Below, in pieces: positions 1 to 8,589 of a stretch of 64,000 nt of DNA. This DNA comes from Planctomycetota bacterium (lineage in GTDB: Bacteria > Planctomycetota > Phycisphaerae > Phycisphaerales > UBA1924): contig JACTNA010000014.1 of NCBI GenBank assembly GCA_014584315.1, positions 1 through 64,000 on the forward strand. Direction: 5' to 3'. The notes beneath the pieces are model-generated. The model made no database searches. It had not been told where the DNA came from and saw only the letters and a program-made list of their open reading frames with translations. Made by a program: the position numbers and the translations under genes. Position 1 is the stretch's first letter. Each line of letters begins with the position of its first letter.

Positions 1-317
1 GTGCATCCGATGGGAGAAGTCCACCGTGTTGTTCCAAGGCTACCTTCACTTCGCGTGCTCGTTCATGTTACTTCGAGAGGTTCTGGGATAGGCTCTACTG
101 CTATACCTACGGAGAGGGCGACTCCGCCACATGGCCATGCGACGACCCGAACAACCCGGTGCCGAGCGGGTGGAGCATGACCGTGTGCGGCCCGGACCCT
201 TGGGGCATGTGCTGCATCGTGCGCAACGGTTCTGCTTCGGATCAGACTTTCTATACCACCGGGTTCGATGGATGCGAGGTCGGCAACCCGTGCGGTGGTG
301 GCGGCGGGGAGTCGTGA
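1..317 (+). CDS. Cys-rich protein, 3' end only
   Basis: An open frame runs in from the left edge and stops with TGA at 315-317. The roughly 104 visible residues are rich in Cys, Trp, Gly and aromatic residues (for example CYTYGEG, WSMTVCGPDPWGMCC) and end in a Gly run before ES. That composition fits the C-terminus of a secreted, disulfide-bonded protein. It lies 29 bp upstream of the next gene on the same strand. I do not recognise a family. The start lies outside the window, so function and length cannot be given. Confidence 0.5.
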   Translation, partial: ASDGRSPPCCSKATFTSRARSCYFERFWDRLYCYTYGEGDSATWPCDDPNNPVPSGWSMTVCGPDPWGMCCIVRNGSASDQTFYTTGFDGCEVGNPCGGGGGES

Positions 318-346
318 CACTGCGCACGCGATTCGGGGGATGTCAG

Positions 347-1321
347 ATGGGCAACGTGTCGTCAACCCGATCCTCGACGTTCGTGATTCGCCTCTCGCTC
401 GTGACGATGGTGCTGGCGATCGCTCGAGATGCGCTCGCCCAGGCCGCCCCGGACGAGTTGCGGGCGTGGCTGAAGGAGCGAATCGCCACTCGTGGCGCCG
501 TCCACTTCATCGCCGACTCGGACGGCTCGGATCAGGTGCGCCTGTCTGGATACGACGCGGCGACGGGCGCGTGGTACCACGCCTCGGACGGCCGTGTCTG
601 GGGGGTGGATGCCAACGGCGTGATGTTTGCGAACACGAGGCGAAACGGGCGCGTGCAACGCTGGGAGGGCAGCCCGCTCGAAGTCCACGACTCGCTCATA
701 GAGCGAACCTTCCCCGACGTCACGCTCCACTTCATCGCCGACAAAGCGGAACATGCCGAGAGGATCGAGCGTGCCCCGGACGGGGGCTGGAGCGTCACGT
801 TCCGATTTCCCCTCGCTAACCGCCAGTTGTTCGGGTGGACCCCGAGCGGCGACTTCGTTCCCGACCGGAAACCACTGGTCTACCACATCAACGGTGAGGG
901 ACGCCTGACGGCCGTCGAGTTCGCCGAGAGCAAGAACACCTACGTCTACGAGTACGTCGAGGATGATTCCCTCCCCTTCGCCGTCGTCAGGCGGTACGGC
1001 AAGAACTGGGGCTGGACGCCATCCGACATCCGCCTCGCTGGCTCGAGCCCGGCCGATGAGTTCAGCATGAGCGCGGTCGTCGATCGAGCGGAGCGCGCCG
1101 GTGCCTTGGATCACGGAATCCGCTGGTCCGTGGCCTCCACTTCGAATGCGTCGAGTGTCTCAACGGCGAACACCGGTTCCGGAGGGGCCGCCGCCGCGTC
1201 CCGCCCCCCCGCGCCGCCGTTCCCCGAGGCGCCGAAGCGGCCCTCGATCCACTGGCCGATCGTCGGCGTCGGCGCCGTCTTCGTCGCCGTCGGCATCTAC
1301 GCATGGGTTCGCAGGCGATGA
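347..1321 (+). CDS. Hypothetical exported protein with C-terminal membrane anchor
   Basis: 324 aa from the ATG at 347. A longer frame opens at 131, but its extra N-terminus overlaps the upstream gene and looks like out-of-frame Arg-rich translation. The start at 347 gives a signal peptide (hydrophobic residues about 14-28, cleavage near DALAQ). The body has repeated beta-rich segments (HFIADSDGSD near 55, HFIADKAEHA near 125) that may be an internal duplication. A Ser/Thr/Ala/Pro linker (about 255-290) leads to a final transmembrane helix, WPIVGVGAVFVAVGIYAW, followed by RRR. The layout suggests an exported domain tethered to a membrane by its C-terminus. No enzyme family was recognised. Confidence 0.65.
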   Translation: MGNVSSTRSSTFVIRLSLVTMVLAIARDALAQAAPDELRAWLKERIATRGAVHFIADSDGSDQVRLSGYDAATGAWYHASDGRVWGVDANGVMFANTRRNGRVQRWEGSPLEVHDSLIERTFPDVTLHFIADKAEHAERIERAPDGGWSVTFRFPLANRQLFGWTPSGDFVPDRKPLVYHINGEGRLTAVEFAESKNTYVYEYVEDDSLPFAVVRRYGKNWGWTPSDIRLAGSSPADEFSMSAVVDRAERAGALDHGIRWSVASTSNASSVSTANTGSGGAAAASRPPAPPFPEAPKRPSIHWPIVGVGAVFVAVGIYAWVRRR

Positions 1322-1458
1322 CGCCGCGCCGCTCCGCCGCCGAGGCCTGGCGCGGCTTCGCCCTCGCCGTCCTGCTGGCCGGGGCCGGATGGTCCTCCTG
1401 CCGAGGGTCCGCTCACTCGCTCCCGCCCGTCGGGTGCTCTTCCCTTCGCCGATACTGA
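1318..1458 (+). CDS. Possible small lipoprotein, 46 aa
   Basis: This ATG overlaps the TGA of the preceding gene as ATGA, a coupling pattern used elsewhere in the window. The product starts with Arg and has a short hydrophobic stretch (FALAVLLAGAG) followed by WSSC, which resembles a weak lipobox. It ends after only about 18 more residues. No homologue is recognised and a larger out-of-phase frame overlaps it, so it may be chance. Confidence 0.25.
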   Translation: MTPRRSAAEAWRGFALAVLLAGAGWSSCRGSAHSLPPVGCSSLRRY

Positions 1459-1552
1459 GCGTCGGGTCGTCGAGCAGGGACGAGACCCCGACGGTCAGCG
1501 TGTTCGGGGGTATCCTCTGTGCAAAGGGCAAAGGGCCCGTGCATGTACGACA

Positions 1553-1596
1553 ACGCCCGCCTTTCGGCGGGCGTCGGACCGGGGGGCTAACCCCGG
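1553..1596. repeat. Two adjacent palindromes (REP-like hairpins)
   Basis: Hairpin 1 at 1553-1574 pairs ACGCCCGCC with GGCGGGCGT around a 4-nt loop. Hairpin 2 at 1579-1596 pairs CCGGGG with CCCCGG around GGCTAA. No T-tract follows, so an intrinsic terminator is unlikely. They sit in the 200-bp gap before the NYN gene and resemble the other short GC-rich palindromes in this window. Confidence 0.55.
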
Positions 1597-1657
1597 CGTG
1601 GTTCCTTGATCATACGCTGATCGGCCGCACGGCTTCAACTCTCGTGGACGAAGACTC

Positions 1658-2299
1658 ATGGCTGAGAATCGCGTGGCCGCCTATGTGGACGGGTTCAACC
1701 TGTATTACGGGTTGAGATCGAAGGGATGGGGGCACTTCTACTGGATCGATCCGTACGTGCTGATCGAGGGTCTGCGTGCTGAAGGCCAGCGAGTCGTGGC
1801 TGTCAAGTACTTCACCGCGAGGGTCCGTCAACCCGACGACAAGCGACGCCGACAGTCCGCGTACCTCGATGCGCTTCGTGCCGTTTCGCAGGTGGAGATC
1901 ATCCGGGGAAAGTTCTACAGGAAGAGCCGCAGGTGCATCCGGTGCGGGGAGGAATGGCCGACGTTCGAGGAGAAGATGACGGATAGCGCGATCGCGGCGC
2001 ATCTTGTCGCGGACGCCTTCCTCGGCGTCTTCGATCAGGCTGTTCTGGTAGGGGGTGATACCGACATCGTGCCCGCCATCAAAGTGGTCCGCAGGCACTT
2101 CCCGAACAAGAGGCTGATGGCGTGGTTCCCTCCGAACCGAAAGAACCAGGAAGTCGCCGACTCCTGCCACGATTCCTTTCAGATCAATGGTGATCACCTG
2201 CGCGACGCGCTGATGCCCGACACAATCGAGATCGACGTTGGCGTGTACGTCAAGCGGCCGGTGGAATGGGTGTACAACAAGCGGCGAGGTCACCGCTGA
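1658..2299 (+). CDS. NYN domain protein (LabA/DUF88-like putative ribonuclease)
   Basis: 213 aa. NYN domains are PIN-like metal-dependent nuclease folds. The expected acidic residues are present: D11 in [11 protein letters not shown]109 in [13 protein letters not shown], and D134/D136 in [13 protein letters not shown], followed by the typical LMAWFPP strand. A CxxC pair (CIRCGEEW, near 93-96) sits just before the second acidic motif and may bind a metal. The likely role is processing or decay of RNA, but the substrate cannot be read from sequence. It precedes pdxJ by 19 bp on the same strand. Its codon use is less extremely GC-biased than that of the housekeeping genes after it. Confidence 0.8.
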   Translation: MAENRVAAYVDGFNLYYGLRSKGWGHFYWIDPYVLIEGLRAEGQRVVAVKYFTARVRQPDDKRRRQSAYLDALRAVSQVEIIRGKFYRKSRRCIRCGEEWPTFEEKMTDSAIAAHLVADAFLGVFDQAVLVGGDTDIVPAIKVVRRHFPNKRLMAWFPPNRKNQEVADSCHDSFQINGDHLRDALMPDTIEIDVGVYVKRPVEWVYNKRRGHR

Positions 2300-2318
2300 C
2301 CGCGCCACGGACTCCGCC

Positions 2319-3092
2319 ATGATCCAACTCGGCGTCAACATCGACCACGTCGCCACCGTCCGCCAGGCGCGCTACCGCGGCGTCCCGCCCGAGCAGGGCG
2401 AGCCGGACCCGGTCCGTGCGGCCCACGAGGCCGAACTCGGCGGGGCCGACGGCATCACCATGCACCTGCGCGAGGACCGCCGCCACATCCAGGACCGCGA
2501 CGTCGAACTCCTGCGCCGCCTCGTCGCGGTGAAGGTCAACCTCGAGATGGCGGCCACGGACGAGATGGTCGAGATCGCCCGGGGCATCCGCCCCGACACC
2601 GCCATGCTCGTCCCCGAGGGGCGCACCGAGGTCACGACCGAGGGCGGGCTGGACGTCGCCGGGCAGGCGGCGCGAATGAAGGATGTCGTCGCGCGCCTGC
2701 GCGACGCGGGCATGCTCGTCTCCGCCTTCATCGACGCCGACGACCGGCAGGTGGACGCCGCCGCCGACGCGGGCTTCGACGTCTGCGAGGTCCACACCGG
2801 CCCCTACGCCCACGCCTTCGCCGACGCGGGCGGCGACTTCCGGCGCAGCGCGCTGAGGGCGGAACTCGAGCGCGTCGCCCACGCTGGCGCGCGCATCCGC
2901 CACGCCGGGATGCGCTTCAACGCCGGCCATGCGCTCAACTACGTCAACGTCGGCCCCATCGCCGCCCTTCCCGGCGTCGAGGAACTCCACATCGGGCACG
3001 CAATCGTGAGCCGGGCCATCTTCGTCGGCCTGCGCAATGCGGTGCGCGAGATGAAGGCCCTCATGACGCTCCACGCCGCTCGCTCCGCCTGA
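2319..3092 (+). CDS. pdxJ: Pyridoxine 5'-phosphate synthase
   Basis: 257 aa (E. coli PdxJ is about 243). It condenses 1-deoxyxylulose 5-phosphate with 3-amino-2-oxopropyl phosphate to form pyridoxine 5'-phosphate, the last step of DXP-dependent vitamin B6 synthesis in the cytoplasm. Family signatures are in order: [14 protein letters not shown] (N7, H10, R15 region), [38 protein letters not shown], the FIDADD strand, [20 protein letters not shown] and [10 protein letters not shown]. An insert of about 8 residues ([13 protein letters not shown]) replaces the short loop after the first motif. I chose the ATG at 2319 because [10 protein letters not shown] matches the family N-terminus. The frame is open further upstream but overlaps the NYN gene there. 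Confidence 0.96.
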   Translation: MIQLGVNIDHVATVRQARYRGVPPEQGEPDPVRAAHEAELGGADGITMHLREDRRHIQDRDVELLRRLVAVKVNLEMAATDEMVEIARGIRPDTAMLVPEGRTEVTTEGGLDVAGQAARMKDVVARLRDAGMLVSAFIDADDRQVDAAADAGFDVCEVHTGPYAHAFADAGGDFRRSALRAELERVAHAGARIRHAGMRFNAGHALNYVNVGPIAALPGVEELHIGHAIVSRAIFVGLRNAVREMKALMTLHAARSA

Positions 3093-3182
3093 ACGGACGC
3101 CCTCGGGCGTGCCCGCGTCGGCGCGCAAGTCCTTGCGGCACACCGGCAAGCGATCGCGCCCGAGGAAGTGTGAAGATCGCGC

Positions 3183-3211
3183 TTCGATCGCGCCCCCGTC
3201 CGGCTTAGAAT
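3183..3211 (+). promoter_or_regulatory. Putative promoter of folC
   Basis: TTCGAT at 3183-3188 and TAGAAT at 3206-3211 are 17 bp apart. The -10 box ends 8 nt before the ATG at 3220, so the transcript would have almost no 5' leader. Confidence 0.5.
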
Positions 3212-3219
3212 CGTCCGCT

Positions 3220-4695
3220 ATGCCCCGATCCACCAGCGCCGCCGGGAAAGCCCCGGGGCGATCGTCCGGCCAGGCCGCCGCGCCCGTGAAAGCCCGAATC
3301 CGCCGCCCCAAGCGGTTCGCGAGCCATCAGACCGCGCTCAAATACCTCAACGACAGCGTGAACGTCGAGCGGATGCGCCCCGCGAACGTGGACCGCGGCG
3401 TCTTCCGGCTCGACCGCATGCGGGCCATGATGGACGCCCTCGGCAACCCCGAGCGCGACGTGCGCTGCGTTCACGTCGCGGGCAGCAAGGGCAAGGGATC
3501 GACCGCCGAGATGCTCGCCTCGTGCCTCTCCTCCTGCGGCTACACCACGGGCCTCTACACCAGCCCGCACCTGACCGACGTGCGCGAACGAGTCCGCATC
3601 AACAACCGGTGGATCGACGAGGACGAGTTCACCGCCGCCCTCGGCGCGGCGGCGGCGGCGGCCGAGGCCGTCGAGGCCCGCCACGGACAGGCCACCTACT
3701 TCGAACTCCTCACCGCCCTCGCCCTGCGCTTCTTCGCCGAGCGCGCCGTGGACGCCGCCGTGCTCGAGGTCGGCCTCGGCGGTCGGCTCGACTCCACCAA
3801 CGTCGTCACCCCCGAGGTCTGCATCCTCACCGCCATCCAACTCGAACACACCCAACTCCTCGGCTCGACCCTCGCCGAGATCGCCCGCGAGAAGGCCGGC
3901 ATCATGAAGCCGGGCGTCACCGCCATCACCTTCCCCCAGTGCGACGAGGTGATGGGCGTGTTCCGCGAGGAGGCCGACCGCGTCGGCGCGCCGCTCCGCG
4001 TCCTCGGCAAGGAGATCGACTTCTCCTACCGCTTCGAGGCCACGCCCGAACTCGGCCCCCACGCCCGCGTCTGCCTCACCTCCCCACGCACCACCTACGA
4101 GCACCTCGCCGTCCCGCTCAAGGGCGAGCACCAGGCGCTGAACTGCGGCCTCGCGCTCGCCGCTCTCGACCACCTGCGCGACCGAGGCTTCGACACGCCC
4201 GAGCGCCAGGTCGCGCTCGGCCTGGCGGCGACGCCCGCGAACGGCAGGCTCGAGCAGGTCTGGTCCTCGCCGCGCATCCTCATCGACGGCGCGCACACCC
4301 CCGACAGCTTGCACGCCCTGGTGAAGGCCATCGGCGCGCACGTCCGATACGACTCGATGGTGATGATCTTCGGGTGCGCCGCCGACAAGAACGTCGACGG
4401 GATGCTGAGCAAGATCGCGCTGGGCGCGGACAAGATCATCTTCACCCGATCGGCCGACAACCCCCGCGCCTGCGACCCCGCCGACCTCCAGCGGCGATTC
4501 GCCGAGAGAAGCCCGAAGATGACGCAGGTCGAGCCGACCCTCAAGGACGCCATTAACACCGCCTACCGCGCGGTCGGTCGCGACGACCTGATCCTCGTCA
4601 CCGGCTCGTTCTACCTCGCCGGCGAGGCCAAGCGACTCCTCGCCGACGCCGCCGCCAAACGAAAGCCCGCCCAGCAGGTCGAGGCCAAGGCCTGA
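3220..4695 (+). CDS. folC: Bifunctional folylpolyglutamate/dihydrofolate synthase
   Basis: 491 aa from the ATG at 3220, chosen because the -10-like TAGAAT lies 8 nt upstream and the N-terminus still includes the full ligase. FolC is a Mur-ligase-fold enzyme that uses ATP to add glutamate to dihydropteroate and to folates. Visible motifs: P-loop VAGSKGKGST (about 87-96), SPHLTDVRERVRIN, the VGLGGRLDSTNVV metal/folate loop, EHTQLLGSTLAEIAREKAGI, the GEHQALN linker, and the C-terminal domain DGAHTPDS and FTRSADNPRA. The first 35 residues are a basic Ser/Ala-rich extension lacking in most FolC proteins. Start choice is the main uncertainty. Confidence 0.93.
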   Translation: MPRSTSAAGKAPGRSSGQAAAPVKARIRRPKRFASHQTALKYLNDSVNVERMRPANVDRGVFRLDRMRAMMDALGNPERDVRCVHVAGSKGKGSTAEMLASCLSSCGYTTGLYTSPHLTDVRERVRINNRWIDEDEFTAALGAAAAAAEAVEARHGQATYFELLTALALRFFAERAVDAAVLEVGLGGRLDSTNVVTPEVCILTAIQLEHTQLLGSTLAEIAREKAGIMKPGVTAITFPQCDEVMGVFREEADRVGAPLRVLGKEIDFSYRFEATPELGPHARVCLTSPRTTYEHLAVPLKGEHQALNCGLALAALDHLRDRGFDTPERQVALGLAATPANGRLEQVWSSPRILIDGAHTPDSLHALVKAIGAHVRYDSMVMIFGCAADKNVDGMLSKIALGADKIIFTRSADNPRACDPADLQRRFAERSPKMTQVEPTLKDAINTAYRAVGRDDLILVTGSFYLAGEAKRLLADAAAKRKPAQQVEAKA

Positions 4696-4730
4696 GCCGG
4701 CCCGAGCCGCCGCGCCTACACTGGCCCGCG

Positions 4731-4787
4731 ATGACCCGACCGCGCACCACGCTGCCGCTCCGACTTCCGCGCCGCCCGGCGGGCTGA
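4731..4787 (+). other. Short leader-like reading frame upstream of leuS
   Basis: An 18-codon frame (ATG 4731, TGA 4785-4787) follows a TACACT hexamer at 4717-4722 by 8 nt. It encodes three leucines from three different codons (TTLPLRLP). It lies between folC and a terminator-like hairpin at 4817-4849 in front of leuS. This would suit a leader peptide, but the GC-rich context makes short open frames common. Confidence 0.2.
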
Positions 4788-4816
4788 AGCGTCGCGTGCG
4801 CGCCGCGCTCCCTCCG

Positions 4817-4849
4817 GGCCTCGACCTCGTCGGGGCCTTCGTTGTTTTT
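4817..4849 (+). terminator. Intrinsic terminator or attenuator before leuS
   Basis: A 9-bp stem pairs GGCCTCGAC (4817-4825) with GTCGGGGCC (4829-4837), with one G-U pair in RNA and a CTC loop. A T-rich run TTCGTTGTTTTT (4838-4849) follows. It could end folC transcription 120 bp downstream of its stop, or act as an attenuator in the leuS leader. Confidence 0.55.
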
Positions 4850-4874
4850 GGGGTACCCTTCCCGCCTGCGAGCG

Positions 4875-7745
4875 ATGCCGATGAACGCCGATCCAGCCAG
4901 TCCGAACCCCCACCCCTCCACCCCGCCGCACCGCTACACCGCCGCCCTCGCCGACGCGATCGAGACGCGCTGGCAGCAGCGGTGGGAGGCCGAGGCCGCG
5001 TTCCGCCAGCCCAACCCCGGCGAGCAAGGCTTCGACCCCTCCAGGCCGAAGTTCTACTGCCTCGACATGTTCCCCTACCCCTCCGGCGCGGGCCTGCACG
5101 TCGGCCACCCCGAGGGCTACACGGCGACGGACATCGTCTGCCGCTACAGGCGCATGCGCGGCTTCAACGTGCTCCACCCGATGGGGTGGGACGCCTTCGG
5201 CCTGCCCGCCGAGCAGTACGCCATCCAGACCGGCGTCCACCCCGCCGTCACCACGCGCAAGGCCATCGACACCTTCCGCCGACAACTCAAGAGGTTCGGC
5301 TTCTGCTACGACTGGACCCGCGAGTTCGGCACCATCGACGAGGACTACTACCGCTGGACCCAGTGGATCTTCCTGCGCATCTACGACTCGTGGTACGACC
5401 CCGACGCCGACCGCGCGCGCCCGATCGCCGAACTCGTGCGCGAGTTCGAGTCCGGCGAGCGAGCGCCGCGCCTGAACCCGGCCGCCTCCGAGTACGCCGG
5501 CGCGGGCGACATCGCCTCCGACAAGCCCGTCATGCCCTGGGCCGAGATGCACGACGACACACGCCGCATGATCGTCGATTCCTACCGCCTCGCCTACGTC
5601 GGCGTCCAGACCGTCAACTGGTGCCCGAAACTCGGCACCGCGCTCGCCAACGAGGAGGTCATCGACGCCCGCAGCGAACGCGGCGGCTTCCCCGTCTTCC
5701 GCAAGCCCCTCCGCCAGTGGATGTTCCGCATCACCGCCTACGCCGAACGCCTGCTCCGCGGCCTCGACACCGTCGATTGGCCCGAGAGCACCCGCACGCA
5801 ACAGTCCGAGTGGATCGGCCGCTCCGAAGGCGCGGAGATCGACTTTCCCGTCGAGGGCGCCCTGCCCCTGCGCGTCTTCACCACCCGACCCGACACCATC
5901 TTCGGCGCGACCTGCATGGTCGTCGCGCCGGAGCACCCGCTCGTGGACGCCGCGCTCGCCGAGCCTCGACCGGGAACGGACGCCGCCGCCCTCCGCGCCT
6001 ACGCGCTCGCCGCGCGCAACCGCTCCGACGTCGAACGCCAGGAGAGCAAGGAGAAGACCGGCGTCTTCACCGGCCTCTACGCGCTCAACCCGGCGACGGA
6101 GCGCCGCATCCCCGTCTGGACCGCCGACTACGTCCTCATGGGCTACGGCACCGGCGCGATCATGGCCGTCCCGGGACAGGACCAGCGCGACTGGGACTTC
6201 GCCAGGACGTTCGGGCTGCCCATCGTCCGCACCGTCCAGCCCCCCCCCGGCTTCGGCGACGAGCCGTATCTCGGCGACGGGCCGGCCATCAACTCCGGCT
6301 TCCTCGACGGCCTGCACGTCGCCGAAGCCAAGCGGCGCACCATCGACTGGCTCGAAAACAAGGGCATCGGACGCCGCCGCGTCAACTACCGTCTGCGCGA
6401 CTGGCTCTTCAGCCGCCAACGCTACTGGGGCGAGCCGTTCCCCATCGTCTGGGACGAGCGCGGCCGGCACCACCCCGTCGGCGACGACGCCCTCCCCGTG
6501 CGCCTGCCGGAACTGGCCGACTACCAGCCGATCGAGAGCGACGAGCCTGTGCCCCTGCTCGCCAAGGCGACGGACTGGCTGCACACGACGGCCGGCGAGG
6601 CGGGCGTGCACGCACTCCCACCCGATGCGCCCGTGACGCGCGAGGCCAACACCATGCCCGGCTGGGCCGGCTCGTGCTGGTACTACCTGCGCTACTGCGA
6701 CCCGCGCAACGCCGAACGCTTCGTCGGCGCAGAGGCCGAGCGGTACTGGATGACGGGGAGCGCGGAGCGACGAGCCCCTCGCGGAAGCGAAGGCTCCGGC
6801 GGCGTCGACCTCTACATCGGCGGCGCGGAGCACGCCGTGCTGCACCTGCTCTACGCCCGCTTCTGGCACAAGGTGCTCTTCGACCTCGGGTACGTCTCGA
6901 CCGACGAGCCGTTCGCCAGGCTCTTCCACCAGGGGCTGATCCTCAGCCACGCCTACCAGCGCGAGGACCGGACCCTCGTGCCGGTGGACGAGGTCGAGGA
7001 GCGCGGCGAAGGCGTGTTCATCGAGCGGGCCACGGGCAGGCCGGTCGCGCAGATCGTCGCCAAGATGTCCAAGAGCCTGCGCAACGTCATCAACCCCGAC
7101 GACGTGATCGCCGAGTACGGCGCGGACACCTTCCGCCTCTACGAGATGTACCTCGGCCCGCTCGAAGCAGCCAAGCCCTGGAACCCGCGCGACATCACGG
7201 GGCTGTACCGCTTCCTCCAGCGAGCCTGGCGGCTCATCATCGACGAGGAGACGGGTGAACCGCGCCTGCGAGAGGACGGAGCGCAGGTCGAAAAACTTCT
7301 CCACCGCACGATCGCTAAGGTCGGCGCGGACGCCGAGCGGCTCGCGTTCAACACCGCCATCGCCGCCATGATCGAGTTCGTGAACGCCGCGACGGCCGCC
7401 GGAGGCCTGACACGCGCCCAGGCCGACCGCTTCGCCCGCACGCTCGCCCCCTTCGCCCCGCACATGGCCGAGGAACTCTGGTCGCGGCTCGGCGGGCGCG
7501 GCTTCGTCTCGCACGCGCCCTGGCCGGACTACGACGAGGCGATGCTGCGCGACGACGAGGTCGAGATCGCCGTGCAAATCGCGGGCAAGGTTCGCGCGAA
7601 GATCGTCGTCCCCGCCGACGCGGACGCCGCGCGCATCGAGTCGATCGCCCTCGCCGACGCGAAAGTGCAGGAGGCGATCGCAGGCCGCACCGTGCGCAAA
7701 GTCATCGTCGTCCCCGGCCGCCTCGTGAACATCGTCCTAGCCTGA
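4875..7745 (+). CDS. leuS: Leucyl-tRNA synthetase
   Basis: 956 aa class I synthetase that charges tRNA-Leu. The HIGH motif appears as HVGHP (75-79), with the preceding LDMFPYPSGAGL typical of bacterial LeuRS. The editing (CP1) domain carries RPDTIFGATCMVVAPEHPL. The catalytic-core return has VDLYIGGAEHAVLHLLYARFW. KMSKS is at 730-734, then the anticodon-binding domain (FAPHMAEELW) and the C-terminal tail ending VIVVPGRLVNIVLA. I chose the ATG at 4875; ATG 4881 is also possible. Oddity: about 17 extra residues (627-643) replace the single Pro usually found between YWM and VDLYIGG. They are encoded by an imperfect palindrome and are listed separately. Confidence 0.96.
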   Translation: MPMNADPASPNPHPSTPPHRYTAALADAIETRWQQRWEAEAAFRQPNPGEQGFDPSRPKFYCLDMFPYPSGAGLHVGHPEGYTATDIVCRYRRMRGFNVLHPMGWDAFGLPAEQYAIQTGVHPAVTTRKAIDTFRRQLKRFGFCYDWTREFGTIDEDYYRWTQWIFLRIYDSWYDPDADRARPIAELVREFESGERAPRLNPAASEYAGAGDIASDKPVMPWAEMHDDTRRMIVDSYRLAYVGVQTVNWCPKLGTALANEEVIDARSERGGFPVFRKPLRQWMFRITAYAERLLRGLDTVDWPESTRTQQSEWIGRSEGAEIDFPVEGALPLRVFTTRPDTIFGATCMVVAPEHPLVDAALAEPRPGTDAAALRAYALAARNRSDVERQESKEKTGVFTGLYALNPATERRIPVWTADYVLMGYGTGAIMAVPGQDQRDWDFARTFGLPIVRTVQPPPGFGDEPYLGDGPAINSGFLDGLHVAEAKRRTIDWLENKGIGRRRVNYRLRDWLFSRQRYWGEPFPIVWDERGRHHPVGDDALPVRLPELADYQPIESDEPVPLLAKATDWLHTTAGEAGVHALPPDAPVTREANTMPGWAGSCWYYLRYCDPRNAERFVGAEAERYWMTGSAERRAPRGSEGSGGVDLYIGGAEHAVLHLLYARFWHKVLFDLGYVSTDEPFARLFHQGLILSHAYQREDRTLVPVDEVEERGEGVFIERATGRPVAQIVAKMSKSLRNVINPDDVIAEYGADTFRLYEMYLGPLEAAKPWNPRDITGLYRFLQRAWRLIIDEETGEPRLREDGAQVEKLLHRTIAKVGADAERLAFNTAIAAMIEFVNAATAAGGLTRAQADRFARTLAPFAPHMAEELWSRLGGRGFVSHAPWPDYDEAMLRDDEVEIAVQIAGKVRAKIVVPADADAARIESIALADAKVQEAIAGRTVRKVIVVPGRLVNIVLA
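6753..6803 (+). repeat. In-frame palindromic insertion in leuS
   Basis: These 51 bp encode residues 627-643 of LeuRS (TGSAERRAPRGSEGSGG), which conserved LeuRS alignments lack. The DNA is an imperfect inverted repeat: GGAGC and GCTCC at the ends, and GAGCCCCTCGC against GCGAAGGCTC around GGA. The surrounding motif is otherwise intact, so the protein probably tolerates the extra loop. Confidence 0.55.
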
Positions 7746-7765
7746 CCCGCGCGGCATACCAAGCG

Positions 7766-7834
7766 CAAGCCCCAAGCCCCAAGCCCCAAGCCCCAAGCCC
7801 CAAGTCCCAAGCCCCAAGCCCCAAGCCCCAAGCC
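7766..7834. repeat. Tandem heptamer repeat (CAAGCCC)n
   Basis: About nine copies of a 7-bp unit, one with a T substitution, begin 20 bp after leuS. Copies are head to tail with no spacers. The same unit recurs at about 49975-50012. Confidence 0.9.
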
Positions 7835-7853
7835 GCGATCGCCGCCCGCCTCT

Positions 7854-8528
7854 CCGCCCCCGGAGGGGGGCGCAGTCATTTGCCCCGGGCGCAGCCCGGG
7901 GAAGGCGCACCCTTCAACCCCCAAGCCCCGGAGGGGCGCAGGAGCCTCCCCCATGTTGTTATGATCCACGCATGAGCCATTCTTATACCTTCCTCTGCAC
8001 TCATTTCGTCTTCTCAACCAAGGGCCGTGTACCGCTCCTCACCCCGAACATCATTCCCCGGCTTCTGGACTACACGGGCGGCATCTTCCGCGCATCGCGC
8101 TGTGTCCTCCTCGCGGCGAACGCCGTCGCCGACCACGTGCACCTCCTCGCCACCCTCCATCCCTCGACGGCCCACGCCGACCTGATGCGCGAGGTGAAGG
8201 CAAGAACTTCTTCACTCGTGCGAGAGGCGTTTCTCGACGCGTAATGGGCGGGTTGGCAGAACGGATACGGCGGTTTCAGCGTGAGCCGCTCCGGCATCGA
8301 CGCGGTCAAGGCTTACATCGCGCGCCAGGACGAGCATCACCGGCACATGCCGTTCAAGGAAGAGTTCATCGCGCTGCTGGAGAAGCATGGGATTGAGTAT
8401 GAAGAGAGGTATGTTTGGGGAGAGTGATGAGGGGTAGGTTCCTGCGCCCCTCCGGGGCTTTCTGATGAGGGAGGCAGCCCAACCCTGGGCTGCGCCGGGG
8501 CAAATGACAGCGCCCCTTCCGGGGGCGG
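7854..8528. mobile_element. REP/RAYT-type element with nested inverted repeats
   Basis: A transposase remnant is enclosed by two nested inverted-repeat pairs. The outer pair, 7854-7897 and 8487-8528, matches over about 42-44 bp with few differences. The inner pair, 7923-7943 and 8440-8460, is a perfect 21-bp inverted match. Each arm has its own hairpin: 7883-7901 pairs CCCCGGGC with GCCCGGGG around GCA, and 8475-8492 pairs CAGCCC with GGGCTG. This arrangement is typical of repetitive extragenic palindromes and their associated tyrosine transposases. Confidence 0.75.
7972..8427 (+). pseudogene. REP-associated tyrosine transposase (IS200-like), interrupted by an in-frame stop
   Basis: 151 sense codons with one in-frame TAA at 8242-8244. 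The N-terminal part has the Y1 transposase start (SHSYTFLCTHFVFSTKGR) and the HUH metal-binding motif as HVH in VADHVHLLATL. The second part, in the same frame after the stop, reads WAGWQNGYGGFSVSRS and then VKAYIARQDEHHRHM, which holds the expected catalytic Tyr and ends LEKHGIEYEERYVWGE. No frameshift is present, so inactivation looks recent, or the stop is a sequencing error. TATGAT at 7960-7965 ends 6 nt before the ATG. Such enzymes cut and move single-stranded REP hairpins. Confidence 0.8.
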
Positions 8529-8589
8529 AGTGCGCCTTTGCCTGCTGGCCACCGCCCGCTGCCATTTGCGCGCCGCCCGCCGCTCTCTG

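Noticed and set aside
4716..7577. 953-codon open frame antisense to leuS
   Set aside because: Shadow of a GC-rich gene; composition is Gly/Ala/Val/Arg/Asp repeats with no domain, while leuS is unmistakable on the other strand.
7766..7834. CRISPR-like array
   Set aside because: Units are 7 bp, contiguous and without spacers; no cas genes in the window.
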